DNA of 64,000 bases from Kosakonia sacchari SP1 (GCF_000300455.3 NZ_CP007215.2:3596001-3660000); one strand, 5' to 3'; counted from the first letter of the stretch, positions 11,924 to 21,794 are shown. Translations and numbers: made by a program. Notes: generated by a model from the sequence alone, not told the origin.

Positions 11924-12460
11924 TTAATCACTAAGCTGTTGCGTTTTATTTAATAAATAAAAATTATTCCGACTCACTAAACAGGCTTGCCTTAATAAAC
12001 CGGATTCTAATTGTAAACCAGGTTCGAAACACAACTGATATATATATTTTTCCAGCAAAGAAGGCGCGGATTGCTCGCCAAAACAGCATGCAGGTTCGCA
12101 TCCATCACTACAGGCCAGACACTTCTCATAAGCCTCGATTAACACCCAGCCCTGAACCAGCGTCAACACCGGAGCAGACTGCAACTCCAGCAGACAATCA
12201 CTGACATAGAGCGAGTAAGCTTCAAGGACTGTGCGGCTTGTCGCCTCCGTGTCATGCTTTTTTAGTAACCGCCATATCCGGCCAAAATGACGGACGTGTA
12301 TCCGGTGAGTATGATCCAAAAACCACGCTTTCGTGAAAGGAGAGCTGCTGTAACTATGCTTATCCCCTTCATTATCAGCGAATATATTGCAGACGCCCCT
12401 GTTCGCTAAAAATAATACCAGAGACATCTTTTGCAGTTCAGAAATATAAGATTTATTCAT
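11924..12460 (-). CDS. Diverged FlhC-like protein (orphan)
   Basis: This 178-residue protein aligns by eye with the flagellar master regulator FlhC. Shared landmarks are an N-terminal helix (MSLVLFLANRGV), SPFTKAWFLDHTHRIH (FlhC has LPFSTDWF), the FGRIWRLLKK helix, LEAYSLYVSDC (FlhC KAYRLYLEQC) and PVLTLVQGWVLIEAYEK, ending at a cysteine group CLACSDGC. Compared with FlhC it lacks the Arg/Lys-rich segment that normally precedes the PF..WF motif. It also lacks the second CxxC pair of the zinc site, with only one cysteine in YQLCFEPG. There is no flhD nearby. The long AT-rich upstream region suggests horizontal acquisition or H-NS control. Assignment is by pattern only. Confidence 0.6.
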   Translation of the reverse strand: MNKSYISELQKMSLVLFLANRGVCNIFADNEGDKHSYSSSPFTKAWFLDHTHRIHVRHFGRIWRLLKKHDTEATSRTVLEAYSLYVSDCLLELQSAPVLTLVQGWVLIEAYEKCLACSDGCEPACCFGEQSAPSLLEKYIYQLCFEPGLQLESGLLRQACLVSRNNFYLLNKTQQLSD

Positions 12461-12741
12461 TGCTTCACAAAAGAATATAAGAATTTACTGTAGCACCCAT
12501 AATCAATAATACATTTTACATGAAAGTTTGCCACAAACATTTAAATGATACTTAATAAAAATTTGTTACCCGTATCCCAAAAACAATACTTAAATAAAAT
12601 GCAAACTAATGTTTTCTTAATAAATAGACTTAAAGCGGAACAAACGAGTAGAGTTTGTACAAACCTGTATGGATGAGAGGGTTATTGTACAGGCATTCGG
12701 CGAATGCCCGTGATGACCGAAAGGCGGCTCCCCTGAGCCTT

Positions 12742-13167
12742 TTAAAGCTGTTTGCGCAAAAAAATCCGGCTGGTTCCCTCAGGCAGGCAATCGATACGAC
12801 CAAACTCTTGCCAACCATTCTTTTTATAGAATTCCGGGGCCTGGAAACTGATGGTGTAAAGGAAACCGGAGATACAGCCGCGCTTTCGCCCTTCCTCTTC
12901 GAACTGCCGCAGTAGCGTTTCGCCAAGACGTTGTCCACGAAGCACTGGTGGAAGATAAACCAGATCAATAAACAGCAGCCCCAGAGAAGTACGGCCAATC
13001 ATCCCGCCAATGACTTCACCGGTATTAGCATCTTTAACCAGTACACTCAAAGGCTTACGATCGCTGATACCGGTGATCTCATCATTAAAGGCGTTCAGGC
13101 CCTGTTCCACCGGAAAAAAATTGGCCGCGACTGCCTGATCTGAAACGCTAACCACATAATTTGCCAT
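12742..13167 (-). CDS. GNAT-family N-acetyltransferase
   Basis: This 141-residue protein starts at MANYVVSVSD (13167). A GTG 12 bases upstream is in frame, but GGAG is placed for the ATG. The acetyl-CoA binding segment is visible in order: the strand FIDLVYLPPVLRGQRLGETLL (Q/RxxGxG/A type) and the later FYKKNGWQEFG typical of the GNAT C-terminal lobe. The substrate is unknown. Inverted repeats at about 12685-12745 may end the transcript. It is a single-gene unit divergent from the lipoprotein at 13375. Confidence 0.82.
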   Translation of the reverse strand: MANYVVSVSDQAVAANFFPVEQGLNAFNDEITGISDRKPLSVLVKDANTGEVIGGMIGRTSLGLLFIDLVYLPPVLRGQRLGETLLRQFEEEGRKRGCISGFLYTISFQAPEFYKKNGWQEFGRIDCLPEGTSRIFLRKQL

Positions 13168-13374
13168 GCCTTTCTCCACACGAAAGCAATCATAGATTCC
13201 TTGATTTGCACCAATAAAGATGAAAATTCAGTGCTAAATCCCCGCTAAAGCTTATTTAAATCATGCCGTTATCTTAGCTAACCACTTTTTGCTCAAGTCA
13301 GGCCCCCGGCGTATTCACTAACAGAACCGGTCCGCTGGATTAAACGTTGTAAACGGAAAAAAGAAGGAAAAAAA

Positions 13375-14052
13375 GTGAAAATTAAAGCATTAGCGCTCAG
13401 CGTACTCTCTGTAGCCCTGCTGGCAGGATGTGCGGGAACCAGTACGCACCCGGTAAAAGCCACCAACGGTACAACACTTGAAGTTGCCACCATTTTTAGC
13501 CCGCTTGAAATGAATAACAATCGCTACCCGGATGTGAAACTGCGTGAAGTGAGCCCCGCCCATGCTGGCACCGGCATGGGGCTTTCGTTACTCAGCGCAG
13601 CACTTGGCGGCGGAGCAGGCAGTGGCGATGCCTTTGATAAAAATAACTATAAAGGCAACGCGATAGATTCCATGCCGGAACCGACATTGCGCTATTTAAG
13701 CCCAAAAGCTGAAGTGAAAATTCGCGAATGGCTCGATAAACAGGGTGGTAATTATGTCTACAAACAGCCGCTGTATATCGCAGCAGCGCAGTGGTCGCTG
13801 GTCTACACAGATATGTCTGCGGGAAACAGTAATTATGATCTGGCCTACCGCGTGCTGTTCTATAAACGCGCAGAAGATGGCAATGTGCTGAGCGCTTTTG
13901 TGAGAGCAGAATGTGCACCAGCGGTGAAAACCGCGCCGCTGGCCGACTGGCGGGCGAATAATTACCAAAAAGTGACGCAAGAAACGCAGAAAATGATGGA
14001 TGCGTGTCTGCTTGAACTGGAAAACCAGTTGCCACGACTGCTGAAGAAATAA
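13375..14052 (+). CDS. Lipoprotein of unknown function
   Basis: This 225-residue protein uses a GTG start (13375) after an AAGGA-containing site. The signal peptide ends in a lipobox, LLAGC, with the lipidated cysteine at about residue 19. A glycine-rich patch (about residues 70-85) precedes a soluble domain with two further cysteines (RAECAP and DACLLE) that could form a disulfide. I do not recognise the family. The protein is probably anchored in the periplasmic face of the outer membrane. It is followed by a strong terminator and stands alone. Confidence 0.75.
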   Translation: MKIKALALSVLSVALLAGCAGTSTHPVKATNGTTLEVATIFSPLEMNNNRYPDVKLREVSPAHAGTGMGLSLLSAALGGGAGSGDAFDKNNYKGNAIDSMPEPTLRYLSPKAEVKIREWLDKQGGNYVYKQPLYIAAAQWSLVYTDMSAGNSNYDLAYRVLFYKRAEDGNVLSAFVRAECAPAVKTAPLADWRANNYQKVTQETQKMMDACLLELENQLPRLLKK

Positions 14053-14057
14053 TCTGA

Positions 14058-14086
14058 AAAAGCCGCAAATAACTGCGGCTTTTCTT
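14058..14086 (+). terminator. Rho-independent terminator after the lipoprotein gene
   Basis: AAAAGCCGCA, short loop, TGCGGCTTTTC just after the stop codon forms an A/T-bounded hairpin that could act in both directions. Confidence 0.75.
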
Positions 14087-14218
14087 CCACTCTGCATTGA
14101 TGCCTCTGGTTCGTGCCAGACAGCAGTGCTATACCATTGCTGGCAGCAATAAATAGCATGCTAATGATTGCACGGATGGCCATACGTATCGGTTATTGAG
14201 TCAGAGAGGGATTTTCAG

Positions 14219-15148
14219 ATGAGCAACTCTATTTTTATTTCCAAAAGAATGCGCAACTTCATTTTACTGGCGCAGACGAAAAGCATTGCCAGAGCGGCAG
14301 AAAAAATACACATGACCGCGTCGCCGTTTGGCAAAAGTATTGTCTCGCTGGAAGAGCAGATTGGTTATCCGCTCTTTACCCGCAAAGATAACAGTATCCG
14401 TTTGAATAAAGCCGGGCAGGAGCTTTATCAGAAACTTTTCCCGGTTTATGAGCGCTTATCAGCAATTGAAAATGAGCTTCACTCTTCCGCCCTGCGCTCA
14501 CACAAAATCGTTATTGGCGTCGACAACACCTATCCGACCATCATTTTCGATCAACTGCTAAGCCTGGGGGATAAATATGACAATATCAGCACGCAGGCCA
14601 TCGAATTCAGTGACAACGGCGTGATTGACGACCTGCTTGGCCATCAGCTTGATTTTATTATTTCTCCCCAGCAGGTTTCCCCACGTGTTCTGGGTCTGGA
14701 GAACCTCACTGCCACCGAGTTGCCTCCGCTGCGTCTGGGATTTTTAGTTTCCCGACGCTATGAGCAAAAACAGCCGCAGGAGTTGCTGCGTGAACTCCCG
14801 TGGTTGCAGATGCGTTTTCAGAACCGCGCGAATTTTGAAGCCATGCTCGATTCTCACATGCGCCCTTGCGGGATCCACCCAACCGTTATCTACAGAGCCT
14901 ACAGTTTTATGGCGAAAATCAGCGCGGTGGAACGCGGGCAGTTTCTTACCGTGATCCCTTATTTCGCCTGGCATCTGGTTAACCCCACTACACTGCGATA
15001 TTTCGATGCGCCAAACGGACCGATGTATATGCAGGAATACCTGTATTCGTTGAAAAACCATCGGCACACCGCCGAAGTCTGTCAGTGTATTAATGACGAT
15101 CGCGACGATTCGTGCAATTTAGCCGAGCATCGATCCTGTGTTCAGTAA
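14219..15148 (+). CDS. ygfI: LysR-family regulator YgfI
   Basis: This 309-residue LysR-type regulator starts at MSNSIFISKRM (14219, GAGGG upstream). The N-terminal HTH (IARAAEKIHMTASPFGKSIVSL) is followed by an effector-binding domain. In E. coli, ygfI sits at the end of the scpABC cluster in the same relation as here, convergent with scpC, and that synteny is the main ground for the name. Its last 30 bases overlap the 3' end of scpC, so the two transcripts are antisense at their ends. A role in controlling the scp genes is inferred from position. Confidence 0.85.
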   Translation: MSNSIFISKRMRNFILLAQTKSIARAAEKIHMTASPFGKSIVSLEEQIGYPLFTRKDNSIRLNKAGQELYQKLFPVYERLSAIENELHSSALRSHKIVIGVDNTYPTIIFDQLLSLGDKYDNISTQAIEFSDNGVIDDLLGHQLDFIISPQQVSPRVLGLENLTATELPPLRLGFLVSRRYEQKQPQELLRELPWLQMRFQNRANFEAMLDSHMRPCGIHPTVIYRAYSFMAKISAVERGQFLTVIPYFAWHLVNPTTLRYFDAPNGPMYMQEYLYSLKNHRHTAEVCQCINDDRDDSCNLAEHRSCVQ

Positions 15149-16597
15149 ATTCGTGTGCAATTCGAATACGCGACTAAGATCGTGATGAAGATGCCCGCCT
15201 GGAGCCGTTTCCAGATAGCGATGAAGGTAATCCCGATAGAGTGGGTGTGCGCAATTATCAATAATGGTGCGGGCGCGCTCAATTGGCGACAACCCGCGCA
15301 GATCGGCGATGCCCTGCTCCGTAATGATCACTTTGACGCTATGCTCGCTGTGATCAACGTGACTGCACATCGGCACAATGGAAGAAATTTTTCCCTCTTT
15401 GGCAATCGAAGGCGCCATGAATATCGACAAATAAGCATTACGCTCAAAGTCTCCGCTGCCACCAATCCCGTTCATCAGGTTAGCGCCCGCGACGTGCGTT
15501 GAATTGGCGTGCCCGTAAATATCAAATTCCAGCCCAACATTCAGCGCTATGACTCCAAGGCGGCGGATAATTTCCGGGTTATTGGAAATCTCCTGTGGTC
15601 GCAAAACGATACGCCCGGCGAAAAAATCCATGTTGTCGTAAATGTTACGCAGCGTCTTGTCTGAAACGGTCAGGCTGGATGCGCTGACACCGAGGATTTT
15701 TCCTGCGACAAGTAAATGCGCTACCGACTCCTGCAACACTTCGGAGTACATCATGAATGCCGGGATGTCGGGGCTTTCTCCGAGCCGCGCCATCACGGCA
15801 TTATTGATATTGCCCACGCCGCTTTGTAACGGAAGAAACTCGCGCGGGATACGCCCCTGCGCCATTTCTTGCAGCAGAAACGTCACCACGTTGTCGGCAA
15901 TTTGCTGGCAGACAGGTTTTGCGCCATCCAGCACGTTACCGGCATCGGGTAATTCAGTATCCACCACCGCCACAATCTTTTTGGGTTCCACCTGAACATA
16001 GTGCAGGCCAATCCTGTCCAACGCGCTAAAAATAGCAACACTGTGGCGATACGGCGGCGCGCCGGGCGTGGCGATATCGGCGAGTTCAGCCACCCGCGGG
16101 CTGTGGTAGTGATTAAGCTCAATAATGATTTTTTTCGCTTTTCTAAGCCAGGTCGGCGCGTTGCCAATCCCGCTGGAAAGCCATACTTTGCCATCGGATG
16201 TCAACGCAGAGGCTTCGATCACCGCGATATCAATATCGCCAAAAAAACCGTAATTCACCATCTGCGCAACTTCGCTCAAATGCAGATCAACAAACTTAAT
16301 CTGCCCCTGGTTGATTTTTTGTCGCATTCCCGTTGCGGACTGATACGGCGCGCGCCAACTGACCGCGTCCGCCTCCGATAACGCATCATCAGCCGCCGCG
16401 CTAATGGACGCACCGGTCAGCAAACGGATTTGAAAAGGTTGCTGCAGTAGATGTAGCTCCCGTGCCCGACGTGCGATGGCGGCGGGAAGCGCTTTGGGCG
16501 AACCTGCTGCAGTAAAACCGCTAAAAGCCACCATCTCATCGTGCTGGATGATTTCTGCCGCTTCGTCGGCGCTCATCCGGGGCCAGGGTTGTTTCAT
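15119..16597 (-). CDS. scpC: Propionyl-CoA:succinate CoA-transferase
   Basis: This 492-residue member of the acetyl-CoA hydrolase/CoA-transferase family (Cat1 type) starts MKQPWPRMSADEAAEI and matches E. coli ScpC in length and order. Visible segments include FSGFTAAGSPKALP near the start, GVGNINNAVMARLGE in the middle, GHANSTHVAGANLMNGIGG, and the late VIITEQGIADLRGLSP. It moves CoA from propionyl-CoA to succinate and so closes the cycle with ScpA and ScpB. It is the last gene of the scpA-argK-scpB-scpC row, 15 bases after scpB. Confidence 0.93.
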   Translation of the reverse strand: MKQPWPRMSADEAAEIIQHDEMVAFSGFTAAGSPKALPAAIARRARELHLLQQPFQIRLLTGASISAAADDALSEADAVSWRAPYQSATGMRQKINQGQIKFVDLHLSEVAQMVNYGFFGDIDIAVIEASALTSDGKVWLSSGIGNAPTWLRKAKKIIIELNHYHSPRVAELADIATPGAPPYRHSVAIFSALDRIGLHYVQVEPKKIVAVVDTELPDAGNVLDGAKPVCQQIADNVVTFLLQEMAQGRIPREFLPLQSGVGNINNAVMARLGESPDIPAFMMYSEVLQESVAHLLVAGKILGVSASSLTVSDKTLRNIYDNMDFFAGRIVLRPQEISNNPEIIRRLGVIALNVGLEFDIYGHANSTHVAGANLMNGIGGSGDFERNAYLSIFMAPSIAKEGKISSIVPMCSHVDHSEHSVKVIITEQGIADLRGLSPIERARTIIDNCAHPLYRDYLHRYLETAPGGHLHHDLSRVFELHTNLLNTGSMLG

Positions 16598-16612
16598 TAT
16601 CGTCTCCGTTAA

Positions 16613-17398
16613 TCAGCGCCCAAGAAAATTTGGCTTACGTTTTTCCATAAACGCGCTCATTCCTTCCTGATAATCCCGGCTGTCATAAACGGCGCGACGC
16701 ATACCCTGAATACGTTCAAACTCGTCCGAATTCATGGTATGTGCTTCGCCAAGCACGCGTAGCTCTTCTTTAATTACCGCGATGGCAAGCGGTGCTTTCT
16801 CCGAGATCTGATGCGCCATCTGCAAGGTGAAATCTTCCAGCTCGCTGGCGTCGACAACATGGTTCAAAATGCCAACTTCCCGCGCCCGCTGCGCCGTGAT
16901 GGGTGCCGCAGTGAAAATCAGCTCTTTAACGATATGGAACCCGGCGTCGCGCGTCAGGTTATGGATACCGACCAGGTTATAAGGAACACCGAGATTAACG
17001 GGCGTCATAGAGAAGGTTGAAGAACTGGCGGCAATAATGAGATCGGAACTCATGATCATCTCAAACGCCCCTCCCCAGACGCTTCCTTCCACCATGGAGA
17101 TCACCGGCTTCGGGTATTTTTGGATCATGCGCGTGATCTGCCGTAGCGGGTCGTCATAAGAGAGAGGATCGCGCCGCCCCGAGGGTAACTCGTGGATATC
17201 ATGTCCGGCGGAGAAGACTTTCGCGCCGTGTGACGCACGCAGGATCACGCAACGGATCTCCGGTTTGTTAAGATCCTCCAGCGCCCGCATCAAATCATCA
17301 ATAAACACCTTGCTAAGCGCGTTAAGTTTGCGTGCGTAATTAAATTCGATAACAGCCACTTTTTGAATAATGGTTACAACCACATACTCGTACGACAT
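16613..17398 (-). CDS. scpB: Methylmalonyl-CoA decarboxylase
   Basis: This 261-residue crotonase-fold protein has the length of E. coli ScpB. Characteristic parts are FNYARKLNALS near the start, the oxyanion-hole strand SAGHDIHELPSG near residue 65, and the second hole segment EGSVWGGAFEM near residue 105. It decarboxylates (R)-methylmalonyl-CoA to propionyl-CoA in the cytoplasm. It lies 12 bases after argK and 15 bases before scpC, so translation is probably linked. Confidence 0.93.
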   Translation of the reverse strand: MSYEYVVVTIIQKVAVIEFNYARKLNALSKVFIDDLMRALEDLNKPEIRCVILRASHGAKVFSAGHDIHELPSGRRDPLSYDDPLRQITRMIQKYPKPVISMVEGSVWGGAFEMIMSSDLIIAASSSTFSMTPVNLGVPYNLVGIHNLTRDAGFHIVKELIFTAAPITAQRAREVGILNHVVDASELEDFTLQMAHQISEKAPLAIAVIKEELRVLGEAHTMNSDEFERIQGMRRAVYDSRDYQEGMSAFMEKRKPNFLGR

Positions 17399-17410
17399 AT
17401 CAATTCCTTT

Positions 17411-18409
17411 TTACTGTGCAAAATAGTGATGCTGAAGGTATTCACGGATGTGCTGTAAGCCCGTGCGCGGCGCTTGTTGATTATTTTTCACCTCATCAAG
17501 CGTTTGGTTAAAATCTTCACGGAAAGCGCGGTGGGCATAAAGCTGGCGCATCGCCTCTTCTTCCACCTGTTTTCGTAGCCACGTCACCGTCTGCTGCTGA
17601 CGCAATAATGGGAGATGACCACTTTTTGTCATCACATCGTAAAAATGAACAATTGCCTGCCAGACATCCTCTATGCCTCGCTTTTCCAGTGCGCTACAGC
17701 TCAACACTGCGGGTCGCCACTGCGGATATTTGTGATGAACGATAGCAAGCGCACTGTCGTAAATTTGCCGGGCAATGGCGACTGCCGCGCGGTTGTCGCC
17801 ATCATCTTTGTTGATAACAATGATATCGGCCATTTCCATGATGCCTTTTTTGATGCCCTGCAACTCATCGCCACCACCGGCGATTTGCAGTGAAACGAAG
17901 CAATCGACAATGCTTGCGACCGCCGTTTCAGACTGACCAACTCCCACCGTTTCCACTATCACCACATCGTAATTAGCGGCTTCGCACAGCAGTATCAATT
18001 CACAGACGTGCGGACTGATACCGCCTGTAGCACCGCCGGAAGGCACCGGCCTAATAAATGCCGCGTCGGCTCTGGCCAGTTCCGTCATGCGGGTTTTATC
18101 ACCCAGCAAACTGCCGCCGCTGAGTGGGCTACTAGGATCGACCGCAATAACCGCCACCCGTTTGCCAAAGTCAACGAGCATCATGCCAAAGGTATTAAGA
18201 AAGGTACTTTTCCCGGCACCGGGTGTCCCGGTGATACCAATGCGTATTGCCTTACCCGTCTCAGGCATAATCATGTCCAGCAAGTGTTGGCTCAGCCTCT
18301 GATGCCGTGAAAGCTGGCTTTCCACCAGCGTCATAGCCTGTGCGAGCGCGACGCGATCGCTCGCGCGCAACCGCCGAACACATTCATCAAGGGTTTGTTC
18401 ATTAATCAT
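17411..18409 (-). CDS. argK: Methylmalonyl-CoA mutase-associated GTPase (MeaB/ArgK family)
   Basis: This 332-residue P-loop GTPase starts at [11 protein letters not shown] (18409). The frame stays open upstream, but the start overlaps the scpA stop by eight bases, as expected for translational coupling. Motifs in order are the P-loop GTPGAGKST near residue 60, [10 protein letters not shown], the switch region with ETVGVGQSE, and the specificity motif INKDDGD (NKxD). MeaB proteins load B12 into, and protect, methylmalonyl-CoA mutase, here encoded by scpA. Confidence 0.93.
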   Translation of the reverse strand: MINEQTLDECVRRLRASDRVALAQAMTLVESQLSRHQRLSQHLLDMIMPETGKAIRIGITGTPGAGKSTFLNTFGMMLVDFGKRVAVIAVDPSSPLSGGSLLGDKTRMTELARADAAFIRPVPSGGATGGISPHVCELILLCEAANYDVVIVETVGVGQSETAVASIVDCFVSLQIAGGGDELQGIKKGIMEMADIIVINKDDGDNRAAVAIARQIYDSALAIVHHKYPQWRPAVLSCSALEKRGIEDVWQAIVHFYDVMTKSGHLPLLRQQQTVTWLRKQVEEEAMRQLYAHRAFREDFNQTLDEVKNNQQAPRTGLQHIREYLQHHYFAQ

Positions 18410-20546
18410 GGCGCTGACTAATCCGCTCCAGTACATCGCGTACGCTTTCCAGCATCGGTGTACCAGGGCCGTAAATGGCTGCCACACCATGTTCACGCAG
18501 GAAGTCGTAATCCTGTGGCGGGATCACACCGCCGGCAATGACACAAATATCCTCACGGCCATATTTCCTTAATTCGTTAATCAATTCAGGAATCAGCGTC
18601 TTATGACCTGCTGCCAGCGACGATGCGCCAACCACGTGCACATCATTTTCCACGGCCAGCCGGGCAATCTCTTGCGGTGTAGAAAACATAGGGCTGAGAT
18701 CGACATCAAAACCTACATCGGAATAAGCACTGGCAATGACTTTTGCCCCCCTGTCGTGCCCATCCTGCCCCATTTTCGCAATCAAAATGCGCGGACGACG
18801 GCCATGCTCAGCCAGAAAATGTTGCGTTTGTGTAATGATGGCGTCGAATTCAGCCGCCGCTTTACTGTCCTGCTGATAGCTTTGCGTGATCACCCCCGTA
18901 ACGCATTGGCTGGGGACCAGGTAGCGGTCAAACGCTACTTCCAGCGCACTGGATATCTCGCCAAGCGTCGCACGCAATCGTGCGGCCTGAATCGCCGCAG
19001 CAAGCAGATTTTCGTTGTGTTGGGCGGCATGGGTCAGCGCGGACAACGCATCGTGAACGGCAGCGGAATCACGCGTAGCGCGGATCTTTTCAAGTGCGGC
19101 GATTTGCTCGTTACGCACCTTCACATTGTCGATTTCCAGTACCGGCGTTACCGTTTCTTTATCGAGCTTGAATTTATTAACACCGACAATGGTGCGTTTA
19201 CCCTGGTCGATAAGCGATTGCTCGCGCGCGGAAGCCTCTTCAATCATGCGTTTTGGCAACCCAGATTCGATAGCCTTCGCCATCCCTCCGGCATCATCGA
19301 TCTGGCGGATAATTGCCCGCGCCTCTTTTATGATTTGATCGGTCAGAGATTCGACATAATAGGAGCCTCCGAGCGGATCGACGGTACGGCAAATCTCCGC
19401 CTCTTCCTGCAAGATAATTTGCGTGTTACGCGCAATTCGCGCCGAAAAATCCGTTGGTAGCCCCAGCGCTTCATCAAACGCATTGGTGTGCAGAGATTGG
19501 GTACCGCCAAGCGTAGCCGCCAGTGCTTCAATAGTGGTGCGAACAATATTGTTGTAGGGATCCTGTTCCGTCAGGCTCCAGCCGGATGTCTGACAATGAG
19601 TGCGCAGCGCCAGCGATTTCGGATTGGTCGCGCCAAACCCACTCACAGCTTCACTCCATAAATAGCGGGCGGCACGCAGCATAGCGACATTCATAAACAG
19701 ATCCATGCCTATACCGAAGAAGAAAGAGAGACGCGGGGCGAAGTCATCAATTTTCAGGCCTGCGGAGAGCGCGGCTTTTATATATTCAATGCCGTCCGCA
19801 AGGGTAAACGCGACTTGTTGAATACAGTTAGCCCCCGCCTCCCCCATATGGTAACCGCTGATGCTAATCGTATTAAATTGCGGCATATTGGCGGAGCACC
19901 AGGCGATTATATCGGCAATAATCCGCATCGATGGCTTAGGTGGGTAAATATAGGTATTGCGGCAGAGATACTCTTTTAAAATATCATTCTGAATCGTACC
20001 AGCTAATTTTTCAGGAAAAACGCCCTGCTCTTCCGCTGCAACAATATAAAACGCCATGATAGGTAAAACCGCACCATTCATCGTCATCGATACCGACATT
20101 TTATCCAGCGGAATATTGTTGAAGAGTATTTTCATATCTTCCACGGTATCAATAGCGACCCCCGCTTTTCCTACATCGCCCGCTACGCGCGGGTTATCCG
20201 AGTCGTATCCCCGATGGGTTGGTAAGTCAAACGCAACGGAAAGCCCTTTTTGTCCTGCGGCGAGATTTCGTCGGTAAAACGCGTTCGACTCCCTGGCGGT
20301 TGAAAACCCGGCGTACTGGCGTATCGTCCACGGTTGAGCGGTATACATTGTGGCGCGCGGCCCGCGCGTATAAGGCGGAAACCCCGGTAGCGTGCCGGTG
20401 TTTTCCAGTGCGCTCAGATCGTCAGGAGTATATAAAGGCTTAATCGCAATGCCTTCTGGCGTCAGTTTGACCAGCGATTCAACGCTTTTTCCCTTGCGAC
20501 TGAGCTCTTTATTCGCGACATTTTGCCAGTCAGTCATTGTAGCCAT
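18402..20546 (-). CDS. scpA: Methylmalonyl-CoA mutase (adenosylcobalamin-dependent)
   Basis: This 714-residue enzyme is co-linear with E. coli ScpA (Sbm). The N-terminal TIM-barrel catalytic domain includes [20 protein letters not shown] and [12 protein letters not shown]. The C-terminal cobalamin domain has the DxHxxG motif in GQDGHDRG (about residue 610), with the histidine that replaces the lower axial ligand, plus the GASSLAAGH and [10 protein letters not shown] strands. It isomerises succinyl-CoA and (R)-methylmalonyl-CoA. GGAG lies before the MATMTDWQ start. It is first in the operon. Confidence 0.96.
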   Translation of the reverse strand: MATMTDWQNVANKELSRKGKSVESLVKLTPEGIAIKPLYTPDDLSALENTGTLPGFPPYTRGPRATMYTAQPWTIRQYAGFSTARESNAFYRRNLAAGQKGLSVAFDLPTHRGYDSDNPRVAGDVGKAGVAIDTVEDMKILFNNIPLDKMSVSMTMNGAVLPIMAFYIVAAEEQGVFPEKLAGTIQNDILKEYLCRNTYIYPPKPSMRIIADIIAWCSANMPQFNTISISGYHMGEAGANCIQQVAFTLADGIEYIKAALSAGLKIDDFAPRLSFFFGIGMDLFMNVAMLRAARYLWSEAVSGFGATNPKSLALRTHCQTSGWSLTEQDPYNNIVRTTIEALAATLGGTQSLHTNAFDEALGLPTDFSARIARNTQIILQEEAEICRTVDPLGGSYYVESLTDQIIKEARAIIRQIDDAGGMAKAIESGLPKRMIEEASAREQSLIDQGKRTIVGVNKFKLDKETVTPVLEIDNVKVRNEQIAALEKIRATRDSAAVHDALSALTHAAQHNENLLAAAIQAARLRATLGEISSALEVAFDRYLVPSQCVTGVITQSYQQDSKAAAEFDAIITQTQHFLAEHGRRPRILIAKMGQDGHDRGAKVIASAYSDVGFDVDLSPMFSTPQEIARLAVENDVHVVGASSLAAGHKTLIPELINELRKYGREDICVIAGGVIPPQDYDFLREHGVAAIYGPGTPMLESVRDVLERISQRHD

Positions 20547-20621
20547 ACATATCTCCGTTATTCCAAATCAATAACTCACTGGGCAGAAATAGTAATTTCC
20601 ACTATCAATGTTGTCGCCAGC

Positions 20622-20660
20622 AAAAAAAGACCTGCGACAATTCATTTTTTGCCGCAGGTT
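20622..20660 (-). terminator. Minus-strand terminator between the small exported protein and scpA
   Basis: On the minus strand, AACCTGCG, an A-rich loop, CGCAGGT and seven T residues form a terminator ending the 20713-20910 gene. Because it lies upstream of scpA, the scp promoter must be within about 75 bases of the scpA start, or the hairpin acts as a leaky attenuator. Confidence 0.65.
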
Positions 20661-20712
20661 ATATTCTGATTTTTTATCACGCGATAATTAATAGTATGAG
20701 CACGTCGCTTAT

Positions 20713-20910
20713 TTAATATTTATGGAAAAAGAACCGTTCAGTCGTTTCCTGTACATGATCATCAGGATTTTCTGCAATATCTCCAGCGACGTGCCGTATA
20801 TAGTGATTTTGCCCGGAAAGTTGCGGGAAAGACGGAGTCGCCGAACTGGCAGTAGAGGCGAACGTTAAAAGAAGAAAAAACCAGGCTACGCTTAACTTTT
20901 TTCCCATCAT
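20713..20910 (-). CDS. Small exported protein of unknown function
   Basis: This 65-residue ORF starts at MMGKKLSVAW (20910). AAAGG is placed for this ATG; the frame is open upstream but lacks a site there. The first 25 residues are a clear signal peptide (FFLLLTFASTASSA). The mature part, about 40 residues, is rich in His, Asp and Glu (HYIRHVAGDIAENPDDH). I do not recognise it. It ends in a terminator and is probably a monocistronic periplasmic microprotein. Confidence 0.5.
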   Translation of the reverse strand: MMGKKLSVAWFFLLLTFASTASSATPSFPQLSGQNHYIRHVAGDIAENPDDHVQETTERFFFHKY

Positions 20911-21035
20911 GCCTATACCTTTCAAGAGAGAGTTAACAGCCAACATACTGAGAGAGAAAGCGTCAGTAAGTGTCAGGGATGTTCAAACCTGTCCCGGCAG
21001 TTGTAATGAGTCATGGGAAATGAAATCCGAAGGAA

Positions 21036-21060
21036 ACAAAAAAACCGCCCTCAGGCGGTA
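21036..21060 (-). terminator. Terminator of the 74-residue protein gene
   Basis: On the minus strand, ACCGCCTGAGGGCGGT followed by a run of T starts within five bases of the stop codon of the upstream gene. Confidence 0.8.
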
Positions 21061-21063
21061 TGG

Positions 21064-21288
21064 TTACAGATCAGATTCTAACGCATCCTGAATCGCATCG
21101 GCGAGGGTGGCAACTTCTTGCGAGACGTTACGTAAATCCATCTGGCTACGAATGCCCGCGTTGGCCGTGGTTGCAGAAACCGCCGCTTTTGAAATTTCCA
21201 GCGCTGCCTGTACAGCTAACAAGCGCTTTCTGTTTTCTACCGCCTCATCCCCTGTCGCCCCATCAAGATCAAAATACCCTTCTAACAT
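21064..21288 (-). CDS. Small conserved-looking protein of unknown function
   Basis: This 74-residue ORF starts at MLEGYFDLDGATG (21288), preceded by a strong AAGGAG. It is acidic and alanine-rich and is predicted to be nearly all helical after residue 15 (ENRKRLLAVQAALEISKAAV, then EVATLADAIQDALE). It has no signal peptide or membrane segment. A terminator follows directly, so it is a self-contained gene. I do not recognise a family. Confidence 0.65.
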   Translation of the reverse strand: MLEGYFDLDGATGDEAVENRKRLLAVQAALEISKAAVSATTANAGIRSQMDLRNVSQEVATLADAIQDALESDL

Positions 21289-21612
21289 TACCTTCTCCTT
21301 CGGGTTTACCAGCAAAGACCAAGCATACACAGTTGAGCAAGAGGATGAAAATGTAAACGCATTGCGAGTCGCCTCGTAAAACGACGTTATGGCGAGTATT
21401 TGAAATAAACAGTAGACGCGCGTTAAAAGGAATTATCGGGCGGGAGATAGGATGTTCAGTGAGCTTAGTGAAAGATACCTGTCGAGTGGCAGCAAAAAAA
21501 TGAGGATAAAGAGTGCGATTACAACGCCGGTGATTGTGCAGGTTGTCCATTTGCTCTTTATGCCGGTTAAGAAGAAACATTTATGACACTGAGCGATAGC
21601 TAAAACCCTGGC

Positions 21613-21726
21613 AAAAAAAACCGCTCGGACAGAGCGGTAGAAGAACATCACCAGGGAAAATAGGGTTAACGATGATAGCGCGTTAACTATAGTTACTTTC
21701 TGTCGCTCTGCCAGTTCAAAAACCAT
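21613..21726 (-). ncRNA. Possible small transcript (sRNA or leader) ending in a strong terminator
   Basis: On the minus strand a hairpin CCGCTCTGTCCGAGCGG followed by eight T residues (21637-21613) looks like an intrinsic terminator, but no gene with a ribosome site precedes it. A frame from ATG 21726 would read through the hairpin and lacks a Shine-Dalgarno, so a short RNA of roughly 100-130 bases is more likely than a protein. The 5' end is unknown; 21726 is only a placeholder. Confidence 0.3.
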
Positions 21727-21776
21727 TAATTAAACCAATTACATAGAGAGCCCATACCTATCAGAAATCGATTACA

Positions 21777-21794
21777 AATGAGAATAATCTCATT
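21777..21794. promoter_or_regulatory. Fur-box-like palindrome
   Basis: AATGAGAATAATCTCATT is a near-perfect inverted repeat similar to enterobacterial Fur boxes (GATAAT repeats). It lies between two outward-facing short transcription units that each end in a terminator. Confidence 0.4.

Noticed and set aside
11924-12460. Flagellar master operon flhDC
   Set aside because: Only an FlhC-like protein is present; there is no flhD and no flagellar gene, and part of FlhC is missing.
21433-21726. Minus-strand open frame of 97 codons
   Set aside because: It reads through a strong terminator hairpin and has no Shine-Dalgarno, so a short RNA is a better explanation.
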